Of a DNA stretch of 64,000 nucleotides, positions 1 to 7,953 are shown piece after piece. Source of the stretch: Pseudoduganella violacea (GTDB lineage: Bacteria > Pseudomonadota > Gammaproteobacteria > Burkholderiales > Burkholderiaceae_D); assembly GCF_014191875.1 (NCBI RefSeq), contig NZ_JACHXD010000014.1, positions 81,872 through 145,871 on the forward strand, given 5' to 3'. Below the pieces are notes generated by a model. That model worked only from the letters and a program-made list of their open reading frames with translations, ran no database searches and was not told the DNA's origin. Made by a program: the position numbers and the translations under genes. Numbering within the stretch: position 1 is the stretch's first letter; every line of letters begins with the position of its first letter.

Positions 1-1151
1 TCTCCTGTTGAAGTGGTTGCCAGAAAATGACGCGCCACGATGCTGCGCATGATTTCGTTCGTGCCTTCCAGGATCTGGTGCACGCGCGCGTCGCGCACCA
101 GCCTTTCCAGCGGATATTCGCGGATATAGCCATAACCGCCGTGGATCTGCAGCGCCTCGTTGCAGACCTGGAAGCCCAGGTCGGTCGCCAGGCGCTTGGC
201 CATGGCGCAGTAGGCGGTGGCGTAGGGCGCCTGGGCATCGAGCTTGGTGGCGGCCAGGCGCACCATCTGGCGCGCGGCCACCAGCTCGGTCAGCATATCG
301 GCCAGCTTGAACTGGATGGCCTGGAAGTCGGCCAGCGCGCGGTTGAACTGTTTGCGCTCCGTGACGTAGCGCTGGGCCGCGTTCAGCGCGCCCTGGGCCG
401 CGCCCACCGAACAGGTGGCGATATTGATGCGGCCACCATCGAGGCCGCGCATGGCGATCTTGAAGCCTTCGCCTTCCTCGCCCAACAGATGGCTGGCCGG
501 CACGCGCACATTGTCGAAAGTGACGGAGCGCGTGGGCTGGCTGTTCCAGCCCATCTTTTCTTCCTTGCGGCCATACGTGATGCCGGGCGTATCGGCCGGT
601 ACGGCAAAGGCCGAAATGCCGGACGCGCCGGAGCCGCCAGTGCGCGCCATCACCACCAGCATATCGCTCACGCCGGCGCCGGAGATGAAGGCCTTGGCGC
701 CATTCAGCACATAGCCGTCCAGCGCGCGCTCGGCCCGCGTTTTGAGCGAGGCGGCATCGGAACCGGCGCCCGGCTCGGTCAGGCAGTAGGAGCCGAATTT
801 GCGGCCGCTGGTCATCAGCGGTCCCCATTCCTCGCGCAGCGCGGTGCCGCCCCAGGTGCACAGCATCCAGGTCGCCATATTGTGGATGGTCAGATAGGCC
901 GTGGTGGACGGGTCGGCGGCCGCAAGTTCCTCGAAAACGATGGTGGCGTCCAGGCGCGACAGGCCCAGGCCGCCCACATCTTCCGGCGAATAGATGCCGC
1001 AAAATCCCAAGTCGCCGGCCTTGGCCAGCGCCTCGGCCGGGAAGGTGGCCTCGGCATCCCACTGCGCCGCGAACGGCGCCAGCTCGCCCTCGGCGAAGGC
1101 GCGCGCCGTGCGCTGGAAAGCCAGCTGCTCTTCAGTCAGTTCGAAATCCAT
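1..1151 (-). CDS. Acyl-CoA dehydrogenase, probably isobutyryl-CoA dehydrogenase (3' end outside window)
   Basis: FAD-dependent acyl-CoA dehydrogenase of about 383 visible residues. The frame is open to the window edge, so the last codons and the stop are missing. The start ATG at 1151 gives MDFELTEEQLAF, the usual family start. The fold is seen in order: N-terminal helical domain, FAD motif YCLTEPGAGSDAASLKT near residue 130, middle beta domain, and a C-terminal helical domain with QIHGGYGYIREYPLER and LEGTNEIMR, whose Glu is the usual catalytic base. It starts 12 nt after mmsA ends, so the two are one transcript. That neighbourhood suggests isobutyryl-CoA to methacrylyl-CoA oxidation in valine breakdown. 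The family call is firm; the substrate is inferred from context. Confidence 0.88.
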   Translation of the reverse strand, partial: MDFELTEEQLAFQRTARAFAEGELAPFAAQWDAEATFPAEALAKAGDLGFCGIYSPEDVGGLGLSRLDATIVFEELAAADPSTTAYLTIHNMATWMLCTWGGTALREEWGPLMTSGRKFGSYCLTEPGAGSDAASLKTRAERALDGYVLNGAKAFISGAGVSDMLVVMARTGGSGASGISAFAVPADTPGITYGRKEEKMGWNSQPTRSVTFDNVRVPASHLLGEEGEGFKIAMRGLDGGRINIATCSVGAAQGALNAAQRYVTERKQFNRALADFQAIQFKLADMLTELVAARQMVRLAATKLDAQAPYATAYCAMAKRLATDLGFQVCNEALQIHGGYGYIREYPLERLVRDARVHQILEGTNEIMRSIVARHFLATTSTG

Positions 1152-1163
1152 GACGCGCCCCCA

Positions 1164-2681
1164 TCACTTGAGCGCGATCGTGGTGTTGACGCCCACCGCC
1201 AGCGTGCTGTCGTCGAACCAGCGCTGGGTGATGGTCTTGGTCTGGGTGTAAAAGCTGATCACCTGCTTGCCATAGGGGCCAAGGTCGCCCAGCTTGGAAG
1301 CGCGCGAGCCAGTGAAGGAGAACAGCGGCACCGGCACCGGAATCGGCACATTGATGCCGACCTGGCCGACGTCGATCTCTTCCTGGAATTTGCGGGCGGC
1401 GGCGCCGGACTGGGTGAAGATGGCGGTGCCGTTGCCGTTCGGGTTGGCGTTAATCATCTCAATGGCCTGCTGCAGGCTGTCCGCTTCGGCCAGGCATAGC
1501 ACGGGGCCGAAGATTTCCTGCTCGTAGACGCTCATGCCGGGCTTCACGCCGGAGAAGATGGTGGGCGCGATGAAGTTGCCTTGTTCGAAGCCTGGGACGT
1601 TCGGCTTGCGGCCGTCGAGTTCCAGTTTGGCGCCGTCGGCCACGCCGCGCTCGATCAGGGTGTTGACGCGGTCGTAGGCGGCGCAGGAGATGACGGGGCC
1701 GACATCGGTGCCCGGCTCGGTGCCCGCGTTGACCTTCAGCGTTTTCGCGGTGGCCACCAGCTCGGGAATCCAATTGCGCGCCTCGCCCACCAGCACCGCC
1801 ACGGAAACGGCCATGCAGCGCTGGCCGGCCGCGCCGAAAGTGGCGCCCACCAGCGAGTTGATGGTCTGTTCCTTGTTGGCGTCGGGCAGAATGACGGCGT
1901 GGTTCTTGGCGCCCATCATGCACTGCACGCGCTTGCCGGCCAGGGTGGCGCGGTGGTAGACGTGGGTGCCGACCTTGGTCGAGCCGACGAAGGAAATGGC
2001 CTTGATGTCGGCGTGGTCGCAGATCGCGTTCACCACGTCCTCGCCGCCGTGCACCACATTCAGCACGCCGGCCGGCACGCCCGCCTGCAGGGCCAGTTCC
2101 ACCAGGCGCATCGTCACCATCGGGTCTTGCTCGGAGGGTTTCAGCACGAAGGTATTGCCGCAGGCGATAGCCATGGGGAACATCCACAGCGGAATCATGG
2201 CCGGGAAATTGAACGGGGTGATGCCGGCGCAGACGCCGATCGGCTGCAGCAGAGTGTAGGTATCGACGCCGCCGGCCACATTATTGGCCAGCTCGCCCAT
2301 CTGCAGATTGCCGATATTGGCCGCGTGCTCCACCACTTCCAGGCCGCGGAAGATGTCGCCCTCTGCGTCCGGCAGGGTCTTGCCCTGTTCGGCCGTGAGG
2401 ATGGCGGCCAGCTCCCGCATATTCTCGCGGATCAGCTGCTGGTATTTCAGGAAGATGCGGGCGCGCGCGCCGATCGGCGTGCGGCGCCAGGTGACGAATG
2501 CTTTTTTCGCAGCGGCCACCGCTGCCTCGACTTCCGCCGGCGTAGCGAAGGGCGCGCGGGCCAGCACCTGCTGGGTGGCCGGATTGACGACGTCGCGCCA
2601 TTGCTGGGTTGCGGATTCCACGAATTCGCCATTGATCAGGAGCTTTACGCTGGGGACGGGGCTGTGTGCTGCGGTGGTCAT
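1164..2681 (-). CDS. mmsA: Methylmalonate-semialdehyde dehydrogenase (CoA-acylating)
   Basis: Converts methylmalonate semialdehyde (valine, thymine and inositol catabolism) to propionyl-CoA with NAD and CoA. The ALDH fold is complete at about 505 residues. Catalytic Cys289 lies in FGAAGQRCMA, and the stretch QCMMGAKNHAV is typical of the CoA-dependent MmsA branch, which lacks the general-base Glu of ordinary aldehyde dehydrogenases. Two in-frame ATGs lie at 2687 and 2681. I chose 2681 because the GAGGA Shine-Dalgarno is too close to the first. The frame stays open upstream but runs through the riboswitch, so longer versions are not real. The downstream partner is an acyl-CoA dehydrogenase; the leader carries a cobalamin riboswitch and a palindromic operator. 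Confidence 0.93.
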   Translation of the reverse strand: MTTAAHSPVPSVKLLINGEFVESATQQWRDVVNPATQQVLARAPFATPAEVEAAVAAAKKAFVTWRRTPIGARARIFLKYQQLIRENMRELAAILTAEQGKTLPDAEGDIFRGLEVVEHAANIGNLQMGELANNVAGGVDTYTLLQPIGVCAGITPFNFPAMIPLWMFPMAIACGNTFVLKPSEQDPMVTMRLVELALQAGVPAGVLNVVHGGEDVVNAICDHADIKAISFVGSTKVGTHVYHRATLAGKRVQCMMGAKNHAVILPDANKEQTINSLVGATFGAAGQRCMAVSVAVLVGEARNWIPELVATAKTLKVNAGTEPGTDVGPVISCAAYDRVNTLIERGVADGAKLELDGRKPNVPGFEQGNFIAPTIFSGVKPGMSVYEQEIFGPVLCLAEADSLQQAIEMINANPNGNGTAIFTQSGAAARKFQEEIDVGQVGINVPIPVPVPLFSFTGSRASKLGDLGPYGKQVISFYTQTKTITQRWFDDSTLAVGVNTTIALK

Positions 2682-2701
2682 GGTCATCTTCCTCACATCG
2701 G

Positions 2702-2719
2702 CCCGGCGCGCGCGCCGGG
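2702..2719 (-). promoter_or_regulatory. GC-rich perfect palindrome just upstream of the mmsA ribosome-binding site
   Basis: An 18-bp perfect palindrome made of CCCGG, GC repeats and CCGGG sits a few bases before the mmsA GAGGA ribosome-binding site and downstream of the cobalamin aptamer. In RNA it would form a very stable hairpin beside the translation start. It has no following U-run, so it is not a standard terminator. It could be part of the riboswitch expression platform; that role is inferred from position only. Confidence 0.45.
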
Positions 2720-2917
2720 GCAAAACGATAAAAGGCACCAGCCAACGCAGGCAGCGAGGACGCGCGTTCGGCCGGATGCCGGCGGACGGCGCAGCATTGA
2801 ATTCAATGCGCACCCGCTTGCGCGCCCACCGCGCACAAACGAGACCTGAAAGCCAAAGGGAGGCAGACGTCAACCGGCCATGAGCCGGAGCGCCGCCCGC
2901 GCTCATTCGCTTAAGAT

Positions 2918-3100
2918 CATCAGGCCGGTATCCGGGCTCGCAAGACTTGCCGCACCGTCTTCCCAGCCTTCCGGCCAGTGACATGGTTGATGCGGCCACA
3001 CTTGCTTACCGTTGCGGGGGCAGCAGCGGCTTGGTTTCGTTTTGAAACGCACCGCTTTCCCGTTTAAAGCGGCCCCGGAATAGGGGCGGCTCACCTGATG
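2918..3100 (-). promoter_or_regulatory. Cobalamin (B12) riboswitch
   Basis: Read on the minus strand, the segment has the hallmark parts of the cobalamin aptamer in the right order. Outer helix P1 pairs CATCAGG with CCTGATG at the two ends. Inside lie an ACGGGAAAGCGGTGCG block, the B12-box core GCCCCCGCAACGGTAAGC, a CACTGGCCGGAAGGCTGGGAAG arm given here only as landmarks CACTG and GGGAAG, and the 3' element GAGCCCGGATACCGGCC. The next gene on that strand is mmsA, about 230 nt downstream; no btuB or cob gene lies between. The aptamer identification rests on motif match by eye. The target gene is unusual for this class. Confidence 0.93.
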
Positions 3101-3117
3101 CATCGAAAAATAACATC

Positions 3118-3143
3118 AATTTACGTTAACGTAAACGTAAATT
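3118..3143. promoter_or_regulatory. Nested palindromic operator, LiuR-like
   Basis: The 16-bp perfect palindrome TTTACGTTAACGTAAA (3120-3135) is nested within arms AATTTACGTT and AACGTAAATT that pair across 3118-3143. It lies between the riboswitch and the divergent gene at 3211, where the mmsA promoter should be. As I recall, the MerR-family regulator LiuR of branched-chain amino acid catabolism in proteobacteria binds closely similar palindromes with ACGTnnACGT cores. That matches the valine-degradation genes it precedes. The palindrome is directly visible; the regulator is inferred, and no liuR gene is in the window. Confidence 0.6.
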
Positions 3144-3210
3144 TCATTGATGGCGGCGGGCGCCTGGCTTATGCTTGCCGTTTTATGAAATTTGCAAGGT
3201 GGAGGCGTAT

Positions 3211-3876
3211 TTGCTGTATTCGATCGCGGGAGCACTGAATTCCCTGTTCATCCTGGCCAGCCTGTATGGCATCTGGTCGCAGCTGCAGAAAATCTGGCAG
3301 CGCCGGCGCGAGGGGCATGACCATCCATCCGATGTGCTGTCGCTGAACCAGTTCATGGTCAGCTTCCTCGCCTACTGGGCGTTCTTCGTGTACGGCTACT
3401 CGATCGAACCGTTCAACCATTTCATGGTGTGGCCGCGCGCCATTGCCGCGCTGCTGGCGCTGGGCATCCTGGCTGAAATCCGCCGCGACCGGTGCACGCG
3501 GGCTACCGACACGGCCTTGCGCCTGGCCGTGCTGCTGATGTTCGCGGGTGCGGCGGGGCTGGCGTTCGGCAAGCGCTTCGTGGACGAGGGCCGGCTGGTG
3601 TCGCAAGGCTTGATCGTGCTGGTGACGCTGCTGCTGGCCCAGGGCTATGCGCACCAGATCCGCAAGATCGTGCTGGCGCGCCAGACCGGCGCCGTGTCGC
3701 TGCGTATGAGCCAGTTCATTTTGGCCATGGACCTGAGTTCGATCTTCTTCGCCTGCGTGATGGGACTGGAAACCGGCTGGCCCCTGCTGTTGCTGGCCAG
3801 CGTCAGCGCCATCACCAAATTGGCTATCATGTGGCTGTTCCGGTGGGAGAAACGGATACAGGAGGCGGCTGCATGA
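3211..3876 (+). CDS. Multi-pass membrane protein of unknown function
   Basis: About 221 residues with roughly six to seven hydrophobic segments: near residues 1-20, 48-66, 71-88, 104-120, 128-145 and 175-200. A basic loop follows the first segment (KIWQRRREG). The recurring W/Y-rich helices and the size recall small seven-helix PQ-loop/SWEET-like carriers, but I see no diagnostic PQ pair and make no functional claim. I chose a TTG start at 3211 because GGTGGAGG lies five bases ahead of it; an in-frame TTG at 3175 has no such site. The stop overlaps the next gene in ATGA, so it is translationally coupled to the SDR-type epimerase. Confidence 0.65.
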   Translation: MLYSIAGALNSLFILASLYGIWSQLQKIWQRRREGHDHPSDVLSLNQFMVSFLAYWAFFVYGYSIEPFNHFMVWPRAIAALLALGILAEIRRDRCTRATDTALRLAVLLMFAGAAGLAFGKRFVDEGRLVSQGLIVLVTLLLAQGYAHQIRKIVLARQTGAVSLRMSQFILAMDLSSIFFACVMGLETGWPLLLLASVSAITKLAIMWLFRWEKRIQEAAA

Positions 3877-4862
3877 GGATACTGGTAACGGGAAGCGCAG
3901 GCCACCTGGGCGAGGCGCTGATGCGCGTGCTGGGCGCTGCGGGCGCCGACGCGGTGGGGCTGGATATTTTGTCCTCACCCTACACCCATCTGCAAGGCTC
4001 GATCGCCGATGCGGCCGTGGCGCGCGAGGCCATGCGCGGCGTGGATGCGGTGCTGCATACGGCGACTCTGCACAAGCCGCATGTGGCCACGCATAGCTAT
4101 TCCGACTTCATCGCCACCAATGTGCAGGGCACGCTGAACCTGCTGGAGGCGGCGCGCGACGCGCAGGCGGGCGCTTTCGTCATGACCAGCAGCACCAGCG
4201 TGTTCGGCGCGGCCATGTCGCCCGCGCCCGGCCAGCCTGCGGTCTGGGTGGATGAAACGCTGCAGCCGGTGCCGAAGAATATCTACGGCGCGAGTAAGCT
4301 GGCGGCGGAGAACTTGTGCGAGCTGTTCGCGCGCAAACACGGCCTGCCGGTGGTGATCCTGCGCACCTCGCGCTTTTTCCCCGAGACCGACGACGAGCGC
4401 GGCGTGCGCGAACGCTATGCGGATGCGAATATCAAGGTCAATGAGTTCCTGAACCGGCGCTGCGATATCGAGGACATCGTGGCAGCCCACCGCTGCGCGC
4501 TGGAACGCGCGCGCGGCATCGGCTTCGGGCGCTACATCGTCAGCGCCACCACGCCTTTGCTGCGTGCCGACTTGGCCGACTTGCGCGCGGATGCCGCCGC
4601 CGTGGTACGCGCCCGCGTGCCGGCCGTGGCGGACGAGTATGCGCGGCGCGGCTGGTCGTTGTTCCCGCAGCTGGACCGGGTGTACGACAACAGCCTGGCG
4701 CGGCGCGAACTGGGCTGGCAGCCGCGCCATGACTTCGCCGGCCTGCTGCAAAGCTTGTCGGCGCTGCCGCTGGAGGCGGATATCCGCAGTCCGCTGGCGC
4801 GGGCCATCGGCAGCAAGGGCTATCACGATGAGGTGTTCAGCGACGGTCCCTATCCGGTTTAG
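3873..4862 (+). CDS. NAD(P)-dependent epimerase/dehydratase family protein (extended SDR)
   Basis: A 329-residue extended short-chain dehydrogenase/reductase. The Rossmann dinucleotide motif TGSAGHLGE is at residues 6-14. The catalytic Ser/Thr strand is MTSSTSVFG and the active-site YxxxK is YGASK. The C-terminal substrate lobe includes NEFLNRRCDIEDIVAAH and a PRHDF element common in sugar-nucleotide epimerases. Substrate cannot be read from the sequence. The start overlaps the upstream membrane protein by four bases, suggesting a joint task. No other sugar-nucleotide gene is nearby. Confidence 0.85.
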   Translation: MRILVTGSAGHLGEALMRVLGAAGADAVGLDILSSPYTHLQGSIADAAVAREAMRGVDAVLHTATLHKPHVATHSYSDFIATNVQGTLNLLEAARDAQAGAFVMTSSTSVFGAAMSPAPGQPAVWVDETLQPVPKNIYGASKLAAENLCELFARKHGLPVVILRTSRFFPETDDERGVRERYADANIKVNEFLNRRCDIEDIVAAHRCALERARGIGFGRYIVSATTPLLRADLADLRADAAAVVRARVPAVADEYARRGWSLFPQLDRVYDNSLARRELGWQPRHDFAGLLQSLSALPLEADIRSPLARAIGSKGYHDEVFSDGPYPV

Positions 4863-4873
4863 CGGATGCCATT

Positions 4874-6562
4874 TCAGCTTGCGCGGTACTGGTCCACGCG
4901 TTGCAGCCAGCTGGCGTCGAGCTGGTGGCGGCGATGGTAGTCTTCCAGGCGTTGGCGGCCGGGCTGGCCCTGGTGCAGGCCGAGGAAGCGCAGCGCGTTC
5001 CCGGCCAGGAAGCGCTTGCTGCGCGCCGTGTCCAGGCCGAGGGCGGCGAGTTGGGTGCTGATGGTTTCGGTGTAGCGCTCGTGGTCTTTTTCCTTGCCCA
5101 GCATGACCCAGTCGCTGCCATACATCAGGTGGCGCAGCTCGGGATCGTGGCGGGCGAGGAAGCCGGCCATCTGGCGTCGCACATGCTGTGCCTTGGCGGC
5201 GTCGCGGCCTGGCAGCAGTTCAGATAGATAACTCAGGTCGGCGAACACATGATCGTCCGGCCAGGCGGCGCCCAGTTGGCCGACCATCTCTTCCCAATCC
5301 TCGGCGGGCGGCTGCATCAGGCTATGTTCGAAGCCGCCGAAATGGCCGAGGTTCAGGCGCAGGCCCGGATAGGCCTTGAGCACCGGTTGCCAGAAACGCG
5401 GCGCGGCGCGGCCGGAGTAGCCGCTGGCCGCGCCATTGCTGTCGGCCGCATGCGCCATGATGGGGATGCCGGCTGCGGCGGCATAGCGGTAGAGCTGATC
5501 GAGCGCATGGTCCAGGTAGAGGGGGAACAGCGGATTGTCGCCGGCCCGTTCCGGATAGCTCAGATTGAAGCGCGAATTCTCTGCCGGCAGAAAACCCATC
5601 GGCGGGTACAGCTTGACACCGACGAAGCCCATCTCTTCGACGGCCCAGCGCACCAGGTCGAGCGCCGTGCGGCGCTGGCGGGCGCTGACGTCGATCAGCT
5701 GGCGCCACGGGTCGAGCGGCACGAAGCAGTGCAGGGCGGCCGTGGTTTGCAGGCGCTGGATGCGTTCCATCACGCGGATCTGGCTTTCCAGGTCGGACTG
5801 CGGCTCGTCGTCCAGCCATAAGGAGAGGTCGACCAGGGCCGGCGTGAACAGGGCTTTGGCATTGGGCGGCGTGTAAAGGCCCAGCAGGCGCGCCACGATG
5901 TCGCGCCGGTCCAGCAGCAGCGTGGCGCCCCAGCGGATGTAGCGCGCAATGACGCCGATCCCGCTCAGCAGGCTGCGCGCGGTGGCGCGCGCCTCGGCCT
6001 CGTCAAGGATGCCGGGCAGGCTTTTGTCGCCGCCGGTTTCGCTACGGATGGCGCGCAGCAGCGCGTTGCGGCCTTGCTCGTCTTCGGGCAGGTCTTGGGG
6101 ACGCAGGTTTTTCAGGCCAAGGCTGGGCGTGCCGAACACGGCGAGCAGGGCGCGCACCAGCTCATCTTCGATGCGCTGGCCATTGGCGGCTTTCGTCGCG
6201 CCGGCCGCGCCGCTGTCGATTTCCTCCAGCTCCGCGCGCGCACTCTTGGCGGCGCTGCCGATAAATTCGATCAGCAGGGCGGCCAGCCAGGGCAGCAGGG
6301 CGCGTTCCATGCCGGCGAAGACGATCTGGTCCTCGTCGTCATGCAGGGCCACATGCTGGATGAAGCCGCGCACCGGCAGGTCGGCCGCGTTGAAGGCGTG
6401 GCAGTGCACGTCCACCAGCAGGTCGCCCGCCAACAGCGGCGGCGCGCCTTGCTGCAGCGGCAGCGGGCCGCAGGCGGGCAGCCAGGGCAGGGCGGCGCCG
6501 GCGGCCATCAGGCGCAACAGACGGCGGCGGCGGGAGCTGAACTGCGGCGTGGACGCGGGCAT
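4874..6562 (-). CDS. Exported amidohydrolase-2 family metal-dependent hydrolase
   Basis: A 562-residue protein. The N-terminus holds a run of arginines (SSRRRRLLRLMAAG), a short hydrophobic stretch and WLPACG, which together resemble a Tat-type lipoprotein signal, so it is probably anchored outside the cytoplasm. The mature part begins LLVDVHCHAFNA, the HxH metal motif of amidohydrolases. Later come GVKLYPPMGF, IPIMAHA, NLGHFGG and LMYGSDWVM, the usual series of metal and catalytic elements of the amidohydrolase-2 (ACMSD-like) TIM barrel. GGAGA precedes the ATG. It is divergent from the acyl-CoA dehydrogenase pair. Substrate unknown; hydrolase or decarboxylase are both possible. Confidence 0.8.
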   Translation of the reverse strand: MPASTPQFSSRRRRLLRLMAAGAALPWLPACGPLPLQQGAPPLLAGDLLVDVHCHAFNAADLPVRGFIQHVALHDDEDQIVFAGMERALLPWLAALLIEFIGSAAKSARAELEEIDSGAAGATKAANGQRIEDELVRALLAVFGTPSLGLKNLRPQDLPEDEQGRNALLRAIRSETGGDKSLPGILDEAEARATARSLLSGIGVIARYIRWGATLLLDRRDIVARLLGLYTPPNAKALFTPALVDLSLWLDDEPQSDLESQIRVMERIQRLQTTAALHCFVPLDPWRQLIDVSARQRRTALDLVRWAVEEMGFVGVKLYPPMGFLPAENSRFNLSYPERAGDNPLFPLYLDHALDQLYRYAAAAGIPIMAHAADSNGAASGYSGRAAPRFWQPVLKAYPGLRLNLGHFGGFEHSLMQPPAEDWEEMVGQLGAAWPDDHVFADLSYLSELLPGRDAAKAQHVRRQMAGFLARHDPELRHLMYGSDWVMLGKEKDHERYTETISTQLAALGLDTARSKRFLAGNALRFLGLHQGQPGRQRLEDYHRRHQLDASWLQRVDQYRAS

Positions 6563-6703
6563 ATCGTCTCCTTGGGGTGAATCGTGCGCGGCGCATCAGC
6601 TCATGAATATAGCCCGCCTGGCGCGTAAAAACATCACACTTTGCCACCATGCGACACCCGCGCCACGCTGCCGCGCAAGTGCTGTACAATCGGCCGGAAG
6701 GTT

Positions 6704-6717
6704 GTTCGAACGATCGT
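6704..6717. promoter_or_regulatory. Overlapping palindromes upstream of the acyl-CoA dehydrogenase pair
   Basis: GTTCGAAC (6704-6711) overlaps ACGATCGT (6710-6717), about 36 nt before the start of the first dehydrogenase. A TACAAT hexamer at 6685-6690 could be the -10 box, though I find no convincing -35. Short interleaved palindromes downstream of a -10 box are typical TetR-family repressor sites in fatty-acid and acyl-CoA operons. The regulator is not identified. Confidence 0.3.
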
Positions 6718-6752
6718 GCTTTTTTGCCCAGCTTTATAAAAAAGGAGACAGC

Positions 6753-7943
6753 ATGGACTTGAACTATTCCGCCGAGGATGAGGCTTTCCGCCAGCAGGTG
6801 CGCGCCTTCCTCGACGCTGAACTGCCGCCCGACCTGCAGGCCAAGGTGCGCCGGCATCTACGCCTGACCAAGGACGATTACGTGCGCTGGCACCGCATCG
6901 CGGCGCGCCAGGGCTGGGCCGCGCCGGCCTGGCCGACCGAATACGGCGGGCCGGGATGGAACGCCACCCAGCGCCATATCTGGGAAGACGAGTGCGCCCG
7001 CGCCGGCACGCCGCGCATCCTGCCTTTCGGCGTGAATATGGTGGCGCCGGTGATCATGACCTTCGGCAGCGCGCAGCAGAAGGCTTACTATCTGCCGCGC
7101 ATCCTGAGCTGCGAGGACTGGTGGTGCCAGGGCTATTCCGAACCGGGTTCCGGCTCCGACCTGGCGTCGCTGAAAACCACCGCCGTGCGCGAGGGCGAGC
7201 ATTACATCGTCAACGGGCAGAAGACCTGGACCACGCTGGGCCAGTACGCCGACATGATCTTCTGCCTGGTGCGCACCGATGCCACGGTGCGCAAGCAGGA
7301 GGGCATTTCCTTCCTGCTCATCGATATGCACACGCCGGGCATCACGGTGCGCCCCATCATCATGCTCGACGAAGAGCACGAGGTGAACGAAGTCTTCTTC
7401 GACAACGTCAAGGTGCCGGTGCAGAACCTGGTGGGCAAGGAGAACAAGGGCTGGACTTACGCCAAATACCTGCTGGGTCATGAGCGCACCGGGATCGCGG
7501 CCGTCGGCGTCTCCAAGCGCGAACTGGAAGCGCTGAAGAAGCTGGCGATGCGCCAGCTCAAGCACGGCAAGCCGCTGCTGGAAGATCCGCTGTTCGCCGC
7601 CAAGGTGGCCAATCTGGAGATCGAGCTGATGGCGCTGGAAGTGACGGTGCTGCGCACCATCGCGCAGGAAGACCAGGCGCCCGGCCCGCAAGCCTCGCTA
7701 CTGAAGGTGCGCGGCTCGGAAATCCAGCAGATGCTGACCGAGTTGATGCTGGAAGCGGCCGGTCCCGCCGCGCTGCCTTTCGACCCGGCCTACCTGGACG
7801 GCGGGGCGCCCCATGCGGCGGGCGGCGACGACGCTGCCGCGCCGCTGGCGGGCTACTACTTCAATACCCGCAAGACCACGATCTACGGCGGCTCCAACGA
7901 AATTCAGAAGAACATCATCACCCAGATGATTCTGGGCTTGTGA
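6753..7943 (+). CDS. Acyl-CoA dehydrogenase, large subunit of a heteromeric enzyme (PimC-like)
   Basis: A 396-residue acyl-CoA dehydrogenase with AAAGGAGAC directly ahead of its ATG. FAD/substrate elements are GYSEPGSGSDLASLKT near residue 133 and IYGGSNEIQKNI at the C-terminus. In most homotetrameric relatives the latter reads YEGT with a catalytic Glu; here that position is Gly. A Glu is present instead in LLGHERTGIA, the site used in isovaleryl-CoA-type and heteromeric enzymes. With the smaller dehydrogenase starting 10 nt downstream, the arrangement matches PimC/PimD (pimeloyl-CoA) or ChsE4/ChsE5 heterotetramers. The complex and unusual substrate (dicarboxylic, branched or cyclic acyl-CoA) are inferred. 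Confidence 0.85.
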   Translation: MDLNYSAEDEAFRQQVRAFLDAELPPDLQAKVRRHLRLTKDDYVRWHRIAARQGWAAPAWPTEYGGPGWNATQRHIWEDECARAGTPRILPFGVNMVAPVIMTFGSAQQKAYYLPRILSCEDWWCQGYSEPGSGSDLASLKTTAVREGEHYIVNGQKTWTTLGQYADMIFCLVRTDATVRKQEGISFLLIDMHTPGITVRPIIMLDEEHEVNEVFFDNVKVPVQNLVGKENKGWTYAKYLLGHERTGIAAVGVSKRELEALKKLAMRQLKHGKPLLEDPLFAAKVANLEIELMALEVTVLRTIAQEDQAPGPQASLLKVRGSEIQQMLTELMLEAAGPAALPFDPAYLDGGAPHAAGGDDAAAPLAGYYFNTRKTTIYGGSNEIQKNIITQMILGL

Positions 7944-7953
7944 GGGAGACAGC

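Noticed and set aside
27..1499. Long plus-strand open frame across the first dehydrogenase and mmsA
   Set aside because: It is antisense to two clear enzymes, is rich in His/Gly/Arg/Ala repeats typical of a reverse frame of high-GC DNA, and has no ribosome-binding site.
2682..2999. N-terminal extension of mmsA
   Set aside because: The frame stays open but runs through the leader and into the cobalamin aptamer, and has no similarity to an ALDH N-terminus.
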